From Ignelater luminosus (taxonomy: Eukaryota > Arthropoda > Insecta > Coleoptera > Elateridae): DNA of 64,000 nucleotides. The first letter of the stretch is position 1, and the number at the start of each line of letters is the position of its first letter. The position numbers were made by a program, and so were the translations under genes. The notes below the pieces were generated by a model, which saw nothing but the letters and a program-made list of their open reading frames with translations, searched no databases and was not told the DNA's origin. This document shows, in pieces, positions 28,532 to 39,765 of the stretch. The stretch lies in assembly GCA_011009095.1 (NCBI GenBank), contig VTPC01089961.1:411803-475802 (forward strand), read 5' to 3'.

Positions 28532-31343
28532 TACCGTAAACTGGGGTTACTTTGCACCGATTATAGCATTTATTTTATTCTAACTCTTATAACAAATCAT
28601 AATACTAATTAAATGAACGAGTAAAGGTATTTATAGACAAAAGAAGGCAAGAGCAATGCATTGTTGTAGCATTTATCATTTAAAGATTATTTGTTTTTAT
28701 ATATTTTTTAAAACAAGATTGGTGCAAAGTATATCCTTTCTTGGGTATACTTTGCTCCATTTCAAAACAGTATGTTTTATACCTAGAAATATTGTAATGG
28801 TTTAAAGTTTCCCCATGTCAAATGAAACTATGCACCACCACAAGTTTTTTTGTATTTTTAGTTTTCTTGTGTGATAATTTTTAGTGTGCTAAAAAAGAAT
28901 AAATAGACGTTAAATGATTTATTTTTTCACAAAGTCTTAATAATTATACTATAAATGTAAAGTGTAAAGGTAATACACGTAAAATAAACATAAACTTTAA
29001 CGAAAAACTAAAACTGTAGAACTTAGATCATTGACTGAAGTTCATTCCCACCACAATTTGTCAAAATTTGGGATTTTATATATTTCTCTTTTGGTTATTT
29101 GTATAGGTATATCGATTCCACCAAGAACCTGTTCCCACTTATACCAGATCTCATCTTTCTTTTCAGGCCATTTCCAAAATTTTTGCGATTTGACCATGGC
29201 ACTAATCATACAACCCTCTTTGTCAGCATTTGTTATTTTACCGGGATACAACACATTTTCGTATTCACATATCACGTACTCCCCGACTTTTCTTGTAACT
29301 TCTTTCAAATTGTCAACGTTGGCCTTATTCAATAAACCAGATTCAAGTTTTTTATTAAACTCAGTATCGTTTTCTACTTCTTCTACCTCATTAATATCAT
29401 CATCTGAATCTCCTAATGGTCCTACAACTGAATTATTTTCACCTGAAAATAGATCTTCTTCTGCAGTAAGTATTTTATTTTTCTTCTCCTTCTTAGATCC
29501 CGAAGCTTCACCTAGGTCGATTTCGGAATGTGCGATACTTGTTCCTGCTGGAATATTTATTTTTCTTTTCCGGCGAACTTTAAATTCAGTTGCTTCGCCT
29601 CGTTTATTTTCCAAGAAGTCAACAAACGAATTTGCAATGTTATTTTGTATTTCCTCCTTGTGGAGTGTGGTATTCAATCTTCCTAAAAGCGGTGTAATAT
29701 CACACGGACAAATACCACACTTGTTGAAGCCTGCTTTTAGGTTTTCTGCGGAATTGTGTTCCAATTTGTCAAACAATTTTTTGAGGAGTTGCGGGAAATG
29801 CTGTTTCTCCAGTATGTTCGATCTACTGCCAATATGTGTTTCTTTATAACTGGATAGTATCTCCCGCCAGGTCCTTTTCATTGGTGCGAAAAACGCCACG
29901 TCGAGTGGCTGTGTGATATGTGTGCTGTTGGCAGGTAAACACACAAAATAAACATCATGTTGTCTACATAAATCTAATACTTCCATATTAATGTGCGATG
30001 AAAGGTTATCTCCTATGACAACTTTTTTGCCTTCGGCTTTCTTTAACTTAGGAAGTAATATCGTCTTAAACCAATCTGTGAAAATTTGGGATTCGAACCA
30101 TCCCGAACACGTATTACTGTATCGTGCACCTTTGGGACCATTTTCCGTCCAAGTGTCCCACATGTGGCTTGATTTATACACCACGTAAAGTGGTAGAAGT
30201 TCCCCAGCAGCATTTCCTGCCATCATTAAAGAAATGCTACTTTTCGATGCATTACATATACGTTCTGGATACTTCATACCGCGTTTAGTCAGAACCTTTT
30301 TTTAGCCCAGGGTTGTCTGTCAAATTGGTCTCATCGTAATTATAGATGCATTCAGGTGGAACACCATCTAAAGTATTTTTCAAATTTCGAATATATTCTT
30401 TCAATATAGTCTCGTCCAAGGCAGCTCTATTGCGTTTAATGTTGGATGCGAATCTAGCTGTTAAATCATGGTGACGTTTCACGAAAGACTTGATCCATTC
30501 TTGCCCGGGAAGGTTATTACAAAAACGGTCGACTTTTCGTCCCTGGCGATTTAAATATGTTCTCACTATAGTACGGAATTCGAATTCGTTGACTGGAAAA
30601 CCAAACTCAATAACACGATGAATACATTGCACAAAAGACCTTTCTTCTTTATAAGTGAAAATAGCTGGAAATCCTGGTTTGTTAACGTGACGACCTTTCA
30701 ACTTGTTTATAATAGTTCTCCTCGGTATATTATATGTATGTTCTGCCAATCTTGTGCTCATCCCTGCTTTGACGGCCTGCAAGCATGCCTCTAACACTTC
30801 CGGGGAATAATCGGCGTATCTTCGTGAGCCCGACTTCCGTATGTAGTTTCTCGGCATTATTTTGCTGCTATACACAATTAACTGTTTTAATTTTTGCTTA
30901 CGGGGATACTTTGCACCAGTGAAACTGGTGGTGTAAAGTATACCCATTTTTAATGAAAATTTACACGTCCTAATAAAAAAACCCCTTATTTATGCTAATC
31001 AAGATTAAAAGTTTTTCTGACTATATACAAGGGAAACTAGATGATATAGAAAGGTAATAAAAAGACACTTACCATATATATTCACCTGTTGTCTCCTCAA
31101 CACCATGATTTTACAGTACTCACGCTTTAACGAAAAAGTAAGGCTAAACTATCAACCGGCGGTTAACCAAAATTTGGCGGTTAATGTATTCTAAATATGC
31201 ACCAAGTTGAAATTAGTGGTGTACTCTTGCGAAGGCCTATAAAACTTTTCGCAAAAAAGCAGTTCTCTTTACTCTATCAGCAATTGAATTGTTTTACATA
31301 AGTGGTGCAAAGTTACCCTAACGTGGGCAAAGTACCCCCGGTA
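28532..31343 (-). mobile_element. Pogo/Tigger-like DNA transposon, near full length (2.8 kb)
   Basis: The left end reads TACCGTAAACTGGGG followed by TTACTTTGCACC; the right end in reverse complement reads TACCGGGGGTACTTTGCCCA, then an extra block that again ends AACTTTGCACC. Both ends carry a TA. The motif TTTGCACC or its complement recurs inside both subterminal zones (28551, 28719, 30908, 31305, with variants at 28750 and 30930), and may be the transposase binding site. The interior is a single minus-strand transposase. Its low decay suggests a young insertion. Confidence 0.85.
29042..30857 (-). pseudogene. Pogo-type transposase with one frameshift
   Basis: The protein would start at ATG 30857 (PRNYIRKSGSRRY), with an N-terminal psq/CENP-B-like DNA-binding domain (tandem helix-turn-helix around YSPEVLEACLQAV and IPRRTIINKL) and a DDE_1 catalytic domain: first Asp in YNYDETNLTDNPG, second in KKVVIGDNLSSHI, third in STHITQPLDVAFF. 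The tail is acidic, then a small SH3/Tudor-like part (GEYVICEYENVLYPGKI) ending L-W-W-E. A seven-A run on the coding strand (30297-30303 on plus) has one base too many: frame one stops 14 nt later, while the next frame continues the family block KKVLTKRG into the catalytic domain. Without that base it would be 604 codons. It is otherwise open. Confidence 0.85.
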
Positions 31344-32374
31344 GGTATATTTTTTATCATCCAAGTACTTTATTTCGAAGTTGCAACTAATACAAATGCA
31401 CTTGCTACATTGCTACATTTCTTTAATATTCGACTTATTTTTGTTACAAATGGGCAGCCTACACGTTGAATAGATAGTGGACTTTTAAAAGAAGATACAC
31501 TTTATGTCTGTTTCAACTCAAACAAACATTCTCAAGAAAAGTAATTACATTTTATTATTTACAACATAAAAAGGCAAATTGTTTACGTGTTATACGATAC
31601 ATGTTAATACGATATTTTTCAGTTGTTAGATTTTGCTTATCTGAAGCAATAATAATTATAATAAAACATAGTCTCCACGCTTGTGGACAACATCGTTTCG
31701 ATATAGTCAAACTAACATAATAACCAATTTAGGCATCCTACACAGAAACAACGTGTTACCTAACTTGGCTGAATAGACTGGTTTTCCCTATACAGGGACT
31801 GCATAGGATACAACTAGTTTTACCCACGTTGGTTTTACCTCGATAGACTGCATAGTTTCTAGTCAGATTCTATGTCGATCCGAGTTTTGTGCTACTAGGG
31901 TACCTTATATTAAGACATCAAACCATACAAGAAATTCCTGAACAATTTTTTCGATTTTTTATAAAATCCGCAAAAATCAATTTTTGCTTATAGTTTAAAA
32001 ACAAAGGAAAATATCTAAATTTTGTTTGAAGCAATGACCTCAGCAGAAAAAAAGCAGATCACTACAGTGGCAACGCTAGTTATTCTAACCAAGAAGGGCC
32101 ACGGTGGGGACAAGTGTTTAACAAGGGGAGGCCGTTTTTATGGAAACTTTTGTGATAGAAACGGAATTTTCTCAAAGATTTCGTTCAAGCTTTTTTCTCT
32201 TTCTGTTAATTTCTGCCTATCGGTTTCTGCAAAAAAGAAATCTGAAGAGAAGCCGACAGAGCGTTTTAATTTTTAAATTGATGCTGTTTGCACTCTTTCT
32301 GCTTCAGCCAGATTTGATTGCATTTGTATTGGTATTTTTCACATTTTACAGAATGCAAGATTGTTTAATTTTAA
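31344..32374. other. No gene seen
   Basis: AT-rich DNA between the pogo element and the second solo LTR. Open frames at 32022-32276 and 32140-32391 overlap in different frames and match nothing I know. Confidence 0.5.
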
Positions 32375-32692
32375 TGCAACGTTTTAATTAAACGGTTATT
32401 TATTTTCACTAAGTCTATTACAATTTATTTCTAGTATTTATTTTCACTAAATTTATATTACTGATTACCTATTTATTTCTGTTCGTTACTACCACATCTA
32501 CTAGACGTTGACCCGAGCTTATTCACTGCGTAACTGCTCTCTCCATTCCCGCTTATCTTTATATATCTTTTCTTTGTTTTTCTCGATGAACCTAGAAGTT
32601 TCGCGCCTTTTCTCGCATATTTAACGGTCGTACGCCTAGAAAGTTCGAGTCTTCTCTGGTATATTCAATGCACTTATTGGTGGCGCGTTACA
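32375..32692 (-). mobile_element. Second solo LTR of the same family (318 bp)
   Basis: It shares with 26767-27140 the ends (TGCAACGTTTTAA... to TGGCGCGTTACA), the TTTATTTTTACTTAG-like and TTACAATTTATTTC blocks, and the order TATA box then poly(A)-type signals on minus (TATATAAAG complement at 32558-32566). A 4-bp duplication TTAA flanks it (32371-32374 and 32693-32696). It is shorter and diverged, so the two insertions are not of the same age. Heat-shock-type pairs GAAGTTTC (32595-32602) and GAAAGTTC (32639-32646) are kept. Confidence 0.8.
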
Positions 32693-33389
32693 TTAAGTTA
32701 CAGAGCAAGATATAGCAAATACGGAAGTATCTAAACATATCTTTTACTTTTCCGTAATTTATTGTAGAATAAATAAATAAATTCTAAAACTTGATATTAA
32801 GTTATCACTTGTGTCGTACCATATAATTATAATTTTGAACTTTTATCTACTCTTACCATCAGTTTTTGACAGTTTTCCCAGCAGATACAAACACCAATGT
32901 GAGATCCTTAAAAAAACTCTCTGTAGAATCTTCACAAGTTTGATTCTCAACTATAGATGTGATATATATCACATCTATATCTTGATTAATAGCTTTTGCT
33001 GAGCCTACTGGCTTAATGGAGCATCAAAACTACTAACGCTGAGCTGCTGCAACAGGTTACACAAAAATTAAAAAGATCTACTTCTAAAAGAAGAAAATTC
33101 AAGAAAGAAGAAGGTATTCAGATTCTAGAAAAAGAAACAGTTTCTTGAGTCTTGCTTCTTGTATTTGGCAAAGATTCTTTTACCTCGAATCTACTGCTAC
33201 ACAATATTATTAAAGGTGTTTTCAGTTGCTGCATACACTGTGCATCAACGATTCTTCTTTAAGGCATAATTTTTCTCTTTTTGCTTACGAATATTATTTT
33301 TCATTGTATTGACTATTTTGGCTTTCTTTAGTCTTTCTTTCGATTATTTATTTTTATTTTATTCTAATTAAGATTCTTTAGTTTTACTA

Positions 33390-33811
33390 TACAGTAATAC
33401 CCCAACTTACGCTACCCCCTTTTACGCGAATTCGTATTTACGCGGTTATTAAATCTTCTCGTCGATTTGTCTTTTGTTGACAGAAGGCTTCAGTTCAATT
33501 GAAAAAGAGTTACAAATTTTGGAAAACATAGACTCCAACGAGAAAATTTTACGCGAAAAGAAAAAATCTTTGATCCGTCAGACGACTTTGTAAGATTTTA
33601 TGAAGTTTTTTACGTCAAAATAACTTCGGTTTATGTTTTTGCAATTCAGAATAATATAATTTGTTGTGTTATCCTTCTTCTAAATTATTGTTTTCTTTAG
33701 TCTCCGGTTCCAATTAAACATAATTTGTATGTATTTATATGCAAAATTGTACCCCAATTTACGCGGTTATCGCTCGGTCCCATCTATCGCGTAAATCGGG
33801 GTATCACTGTA
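33390..33811. mobile_element. Pogo-like MITE (422 bp)
   Basis: Inverted ends TACAGTAATACCCCAACTTA at left and, in reverse complement, TACAGTGATACCCCGATTTA at right, with TA at both sides and an extended ACGCG block. It is a different family from the MITE at 13576 and from the 2.8 kb element. Non-coding. Confidence 0.7.
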
Positions 33812-34759
33812 TTTGCACAAAATAATTTTAATGTTGCTCCCTCCTTCATAGGGTTCATAGAGAGGCCCGGGGCCATCCTGACCCCCTCGTGGTGTCGCCT
33901 CTGAATCGGTAATGTGTATTCAGTTTTTTTTTCTAGCTTTCCTAGTTTCTGAGATTCCCTGCATTTACCTCAAATTTGAGCCACTCTTACAGGGGGTTTA
34001 GTTACAAACGGCGTTTTTCTATCGTCTATCTAAATTAATAGAAATATATGATGTGATAGGGTTGGTGTTATTTCAGGAAAAACCGGAAGTGATATTGTGT
34101 TGGTGTGTAAGCCGAAAAATTTCTATTCAAATACGTAAATCGAGCGTTTGTGCAAGAGATCTTTCCTTCCATTGTAAACACACTGTACATTCTTATAAAT
34201 ATTTGACAGCAGAATTTTCTGAACAATAAGTAGAGGACCGAAACATAGAAACAAAATTTGAAAATAACATGTTGAAGGAATATAAGAGTAGAACCAATGA
34301 AAATTTAGGTATAGTCATTTGGAATACTTAGACATGTGTCGGGCCCTGTCTCTTCAAAGACACTCAAAAAAACACAAGTATGTTATGGCAGATTAATTGT
34401 GTGGGTTTCTTTTTTCATACAGAAATTTTAGTTATTACTTAAGGTACTTACGTGTAATCGTCATTTTTACCGTCACTGTCCTTATTCTTGGTCCGAAAAG
34501 ACGTAGCAAGTATATTTTCTCAGTTGACGTTTTGCATGCTCAAAAGCTTACAACCGCGTATATTGACAAAAGTTATGCGTTACCTCTTAGTTTATTTGCA
34601 TTAGAGAGAGATAGATTTGTCTGTAACAGGCAAAAATATACTTTATTCCCTAGGGAGTGCACTTTATTCGCTTTCTAGATACAATGTTGTACTTTATGTA
34701 TCTCAAACTAGGTCCATGAACTGTGTTTTGCCCGGTCCCGAGAAAACTTTTAAAACTTT

Positions 34760-37458
34760 GGTGGGCATTGTGACCTAAATGAATTGTAAATTCGCGTATT
34801 TTTATTCAACTTTGAAACAAAAAGAACGGAAAGTCATTGTTTCATTTCCCGAGAAAACTTTTAAAACTTACAAACCCTTATAAAAAGTCCCACTCTTTGG
34901 TTATTGTCGACAGACAGCAAAAGCCGTATATGCATTGTGTAACGTCCACTTTTCCTTCCGTTACATGTGTTATATTTAATCTGTACTTTCGGTGTGTTCT
35001 TGTATTTCTTATAGTCTTCTCTCGTTTGAAAAGGTGTTTTGATATTGATGAGTTCACTCTGGGAGGTTCATTAACCTTTTTTGTAGTTTTTTTTTCTTTT
35101 CGATCATTTAGGTTTGACAAACTTTACAATTTTATTATTTAAGCAAGCGGGACGCAGGATATAATTAGTTCAAACGTCGAGTTTATTTTTACTTTACAGA
35201 TAGAATTTGAACTTCTGGTTGGCGGGTAATTCCTGTTGAATTGTGTTTAATCCTAAGATCTGGTTTGTAAAACTGAATACGGTTGTCATCAGGGTAGGAT
35301 TATAGTTTTTAAAAAAATTCTTGGTGATTTGTTTATTTTCCAATGCACCTGAGCATTTGCTATAAATGGTGACCAGATGTTGAGATTGGTGTTAGTTACC
35401 AATTTCCTTCTAGTTTTGCTAAGTGGGTTCTGTATTGAATTTTTAACAGAGATTTTTTTAACTGCGCGTTTAAATCTTCTTGCAGAGTTTACGTGACATT
35501 GATTGGATTGGTTGAGCGGCACCGAGCAGACCTCCGCCCCAATTCCGGGGCAGCTGCTGGTGGCTCATGAGGATGTCAAAGTGGTTCAAGCTGTGCGCCA
35601 GCCCGCCCGGAACCCACGACGACCCGGTGCTCCAATGTGCCGAAGGACACCCAACAGGCCGCCACACTAGTGGCGACGTTGGATTTAAACGTTGGTTGAT
35701 GAAGAAGGAAAAAAGCAAAATGGCTCCTTTCAGAACGGTGTTGGTGTTGTTGTGTGGTTGTGGAGTGTTTTGTGATGTATCCTGGTGTTGTGTTGTGTGT
35801 TCCGTGGAATGTTATTACTGTTCCGGTAGTTGTCAAGGGAAACCACGATAAAATCTTGGCGAGATGCTCTCCGAGGTCTCGACTGAATTCAACGGGTTAC
35901 AGTTCATCGGCTAAAGATTCTGAACTAAAAATTAGAACATTGCAATCTGGGTCCAGCGTTGCGTCTAAATTGGTTTTCTTCGATGTAGAAATAGCACCTG
36001 CTAAATCTACACATGAGTTCAACTGCACCTAACGTTAATAAAAATAATTAAAATAAAACATTATTATTTGAATTTCTGGTGTTTTATTGTATGTATAACC
36101 TCCTTATCTCCGCTCAAGGCCACCCACTGGGTTTTAGCCAGCCTAAGACCATTAACGTCTTAGTTAAACTAGAGTTAATATTATATGTAACGCAAAGTTA
36201 CGTTACAATTGTCGTTAACTCCCCAACTCAGGGTATACGCGTTCACTATTATTCATCGTAGATAAATTCTAAACATACGTACAGCGACCGTATTGTTTGT
36301 AGAAAACATATTGTTTGGAGTATATTTATGACATCTGCCTTAAAAGCTTGTATAAAGCCAAAAAACTGAAAGCAGTGGAAATTTCTTTTTGCCTCCGGAT
36401 GCTATGGTATATAGTTTAAAGTTACCATAAATGATTTTGTTGATGAGTTTGTTTATTTCTCTTTTATTTCAACACTATGCAAACCATATACATTCAACAT
36501 TTCTTCGAGTCGTAAGGTCAATTCTAATACTCTCCGATATGCTTCTCAAGCACTCCAAATCCATGAGAGATGGGTACTTTGAATATGTTGCTAAGAAGAT
36601 TAAATGGATCGACTGTGCAAAGTTTCAGCTTTTTTTTGATATCTTTGAGGTTTGTCCTCCTTTCTGTGTAAAGATCGAAGCTTTATGGAAATGTATCAAG
36701 AGATATAATGACCGAAATGGTCATACTTATCAAATGCAGTTTCGCTTTGTTTTTTGTCTGTTACTAATTTAATAAACTGGTTAAATTTCCCTTTCTTGTT
36801 TAAATAAATTTTAAAATAACAAAGATAAAATTTTAAATCCAGTTAGGTACTTGTTTATCTGCTAGGTGTATAACGATATGTCATCATTATTTACAGAGTC
36901 TTACATTGTTTTTAAAATATCGTATGGAAATACACTGTATGAATCTAAATCAGCAACTTGTTTAAATTTAATGATGTTATTACCTTTTTTTCGTAGAAAT
37001 TAAAAGTGTGTTTACTTTGTTTTTATTTTATTTTTAGAATCTAATCAAAAAACTTCCCGAATGTTAAACTGTTTTGTTGTAAATAGAAGTAACTTGAAAA
37101 GTTTTGGGTTGCTTAGGTTGTTTGGATTTCAAGAGAAAAATGACAAAAAAGAATTTGGAACATTTATTAGAAGTCATCATTGCAAGAATAATATCGCATG
37201 TTTTTAGCCATTGCATCGGTATCGGTTGTGTGATGAATCATCACATAAATATCACTGATGACAACATTTATGTCAAGTTCAAGGAGAAATCCACGTTACA
37301 TATGATTGGTATGAAAACTTTGGAAACAAAATGTTGATGCGAATACTATCCTAGAAAGTTCAATATTAGGTGGGCATTGTGACCTAAATGAATTGTAAAT
37401 TCGCGGATATTTCGTCAACTTGAAACAAAAAGAACGGAAAGTCATTGTTTCATTTCCC
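34760..37458 (+). repeat. Pair of 90-bp direct repeats 2.6 kb apart
   Basis: 34760-34850 and 37369-37458 are nearly the same: both start GGTGGGCATTGTGACCTAAA and end AGTCATTGTTTCATTTCCC. The first copy is also flanked by two copies of TCCCGAGAAAACTTTTAAAA (34737 and 34848). These could be short terminal repeats of a mobile element spanning the interval, or two separate copies of a dispersed repeat. The interval contains a GC-richer stretch near 35.5-35.9 kb. Confidence 0.6.
35500..36031 (+). other. GC-rich island with unidentified open frames
   Basis: Base composition rises sharply near 35510-35900 compared with the flanks. Overlapping frames are open on both strands (35567-35851 and 35754-36032 on plus). 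The 35754 frame ends with a segment VASKLVFFDVEIAPAK that faintly recalls the first motif of DEDD exonucleases, too short to claim. A TGGCGAC near 35674 could be a retrotransposon primer-binding site but no LTR end precedes it clearly. I cannot identify it; transposon origin is the likeliest. Confidence 0.3.
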
Positions 37459-37459
37459 T

Positions 37460-39134
37460 TAGGGGGGTGCTGTAGGAGCTCGGAGGCTTTTCTTTAGCTA
37501 AGAATGGAAATTTTTAAAAAGGTAAAGATGGAATAGGAAGCATTTAGACTCCATGGAAGAAGAATCTCGGATCTCCTGACGGAACCATATCGTTCGATTA
37601 AGAAATATCTGAAATGACTATTTTATGCATAGGTATTGCAAATATCTACAACAGATCGTCGTCTGTGTAGGCAGAATAGAGTTGCTAGAGATAACGTCTT
37701 TTAAAAACTAAGACAAATCTAAGTAGAATATCAAATTTGCCCCGCATGGAGAATTCCCCTCGAGTTTTAAATAGGAGCATGGGGGTTCAGGGGTTCTTTT
37801 CATCAATTTCCAAACAGGATACGGGGGAATCCAATTCTAAGTAGCTTTTCGCTAGGTTTCAGAATTCTGGACGCACTTAAAAAACTATATCCCAGACTTT
37901 TTCGAACTTCCTAAAAACTAGAACATGTTCGGGAAAAAGAAAACATCAGGCAATCCTAAAGCAGAAGATTCAAAATTATGAAAATGTTTTCATTGAGAAA
38001 GTATTTTATACAATGTGGTTTTTAATATTTTTGGCATAAGTATAGCTAATTATGTTTTGAAAAAATAGCAAACATTATATCTTGAAATCTCTACATGACG
38101 ATGTACAGTCAACTCATTCAGTAATGTCGCAAAAAAGTGATTCAGGCTACATATTTAACGTTTTTGGAACAAGTTCGTACCTACGTATTCTTTACATTAT
38201 GAATAGATTTTTACCTGTCGAGGGTATGCAGGTATATTCAAGGAAAAAGAGGTACTGAAAAATTCTTATATTGCTATGTAGTATTTCTTAAGGAAGCGCC
38301 ATTTACGTTTTATGAGTAAAGTAGCTGCAGTTAATGATTAATAAAGTTGTAAAATTAATAGGTAAACAAATCTTGCTTTTCTGAAAACTAACAATAACAT
38401 ATTTTTATTATATATATTTAAATGATTTGTGGCGTCTTGAACGCTAATTAAATATTCCAAACCTTTTCGCTTTTATATAAATACAGTAAAGTATAGTTTT
38501 CCATAATATTAAAATTAAAATATTACTTTTCCTTAATAAGTTAGAGAAAATACATTTTATTCTTTTCTCAACTGTAATCGCTGATTACAGTGTTTACATT
38601 AACCCTTCGGCACTGCTGTATAGCGATTCCAAATTTCTTAAATGAGATTCCATGTGTTATTTTAAGGGTTTATTTATTCAGCTAATAGGTTGATAGAAAA
38701 TGATTTGCTACAGTTTTCTATTTTTGTATGTGAAATACGCTCGGCTTAGCTTGGGAGAACGGTAAATGCACAAACATAACCTATAAAAAAGTGTACAACG
38801 ACGTGTAATTAATAATTATTGTAGTACATACAAAAGTATAATAATGAACAATATTAGAAGGAAGATTTTCTGTCTGTGGTTTTACTGGAAAATGCAGCAT
38901 ACTTAGTACAAAGACATTTAGACGAAACACCTGGAAATCTGTTTGTCTTTTATCTATGAGCATAATTAATAGAATTTTACCAAATATAAACAAACTTTTA
39001 CATGCTTTTTATGTTATGTTTACGTTAAAAAGTTGTGCACCGAACGCTAAATCGTTTGAAAATTATTCGACCGGATACATGTACCAAAGAGTCAGCTGAT
39101 CACCGCACTGTAAACGGTAGATCATGGTAGTTGG
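37460..39134. other. No gene seen
   Basis: AT-rich DNA with a slightly GC-richer part at 37.5-37.95 kb. No exon, RNA gene or terminal repeats could be supported. Confidence 0.5.
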
Positions 39135-39546
39135 CAGTGTTGCCAATATTTTATCTTATAGAAGCGCCAGTTCCGTTCCGTCAAAGCGCCATATAGCGCC
39201 ATCTGAGATGAAAAAAGCGCCATATTAAGCGCCAATTTAAAACTCGGTAAAATTTTTATTTAAACATCACGTATATTCTCATTTCGTTTACTAGAGGGCA
39301 CCACCGTCGAATACCGGTTCAAATTGCACATATATTAAGATTCCCTGTAGAACTTGTATTTCTGAGGCGCAATAAAAGTAATAATAGTTATTATATTTTA
39401 AAGTCAAACAGACTTAAACTTAAACAGTTTTTAAGCGCCAAGAAACGCACCAAAAAATGCGCCAAGTGCCAACAAGAACTTTTGCGCGCCATGATTATTC
39501 CGCAGAACGCCAATTTGGCGGAAAACCACCATTGTTGGCAACACTG
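39135..39546. mobile_element. hAT-type MITE (412 bp) in front of PSMB4
   Basis: Ends are inverted CAGTGTTGCCAA (left) and TTGGCAACACTG (right). The flanks are GTAGTTGG (39127-39134) and GTAGATGG (39547-39554), an 8-bp target duplication with one mismatch, as hAT transposases make. Inside, GCGCCA occurs eight times in the same direction: five in the left third (39174-39234) and three in the right (39435-39491), like the subterminal transposase sites of hAT elements. Non-coding. It ends 220 bp before the PSMB4 ATG. Confidence 0.8.
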
Positions 39547-39765
39547 GTAGATGGTGACTTTACAGAACACATACCTTGGTGACTTGGTGAATTTTCGTAA
39601 ACGCCTAATGAAAATTTAGTGTGGAAATAATTATTTATGTCTAGCGGGAATTGGGAATACTGAGAAATCATTATTTGCAAGTAATTCTGTCATCTGTCAT
39701 TCTCAAAGTGTAGTATTTACAACAGTGAATTGACGATTTAAAATTTGTAAATTAATAATTTAAAA

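Noticed and set aside
29031-29849. 272-codon plus-strand frame
   Set aside because: It is the antisense shadow of the pogo transposase.
30297-30303. A-run at the transposase frameshift as a programmed frameshift site
   Set aside because: The shift needed is +1 (or -2), not the -1 typical of A-AAA-AAG slippery sites, and pogo transposases are not known to use frameshifting. Mutation or sequencing error is simpler.
36190-36213. TGTAACGCAAAGTTACGTTACA palindrome-like string as LTR ends
   Set aside because: It resembles the LTR termini TGTAACG and CGTTACA but they are only a few bases apart with no LTR between; probably coincidence.
36431-36772. 113-codon frame as a receptor-like membrane gene
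   Set aside because: It has hydrophobic and Cys residues, but no conserved receptor motif and no neighbouring exons.
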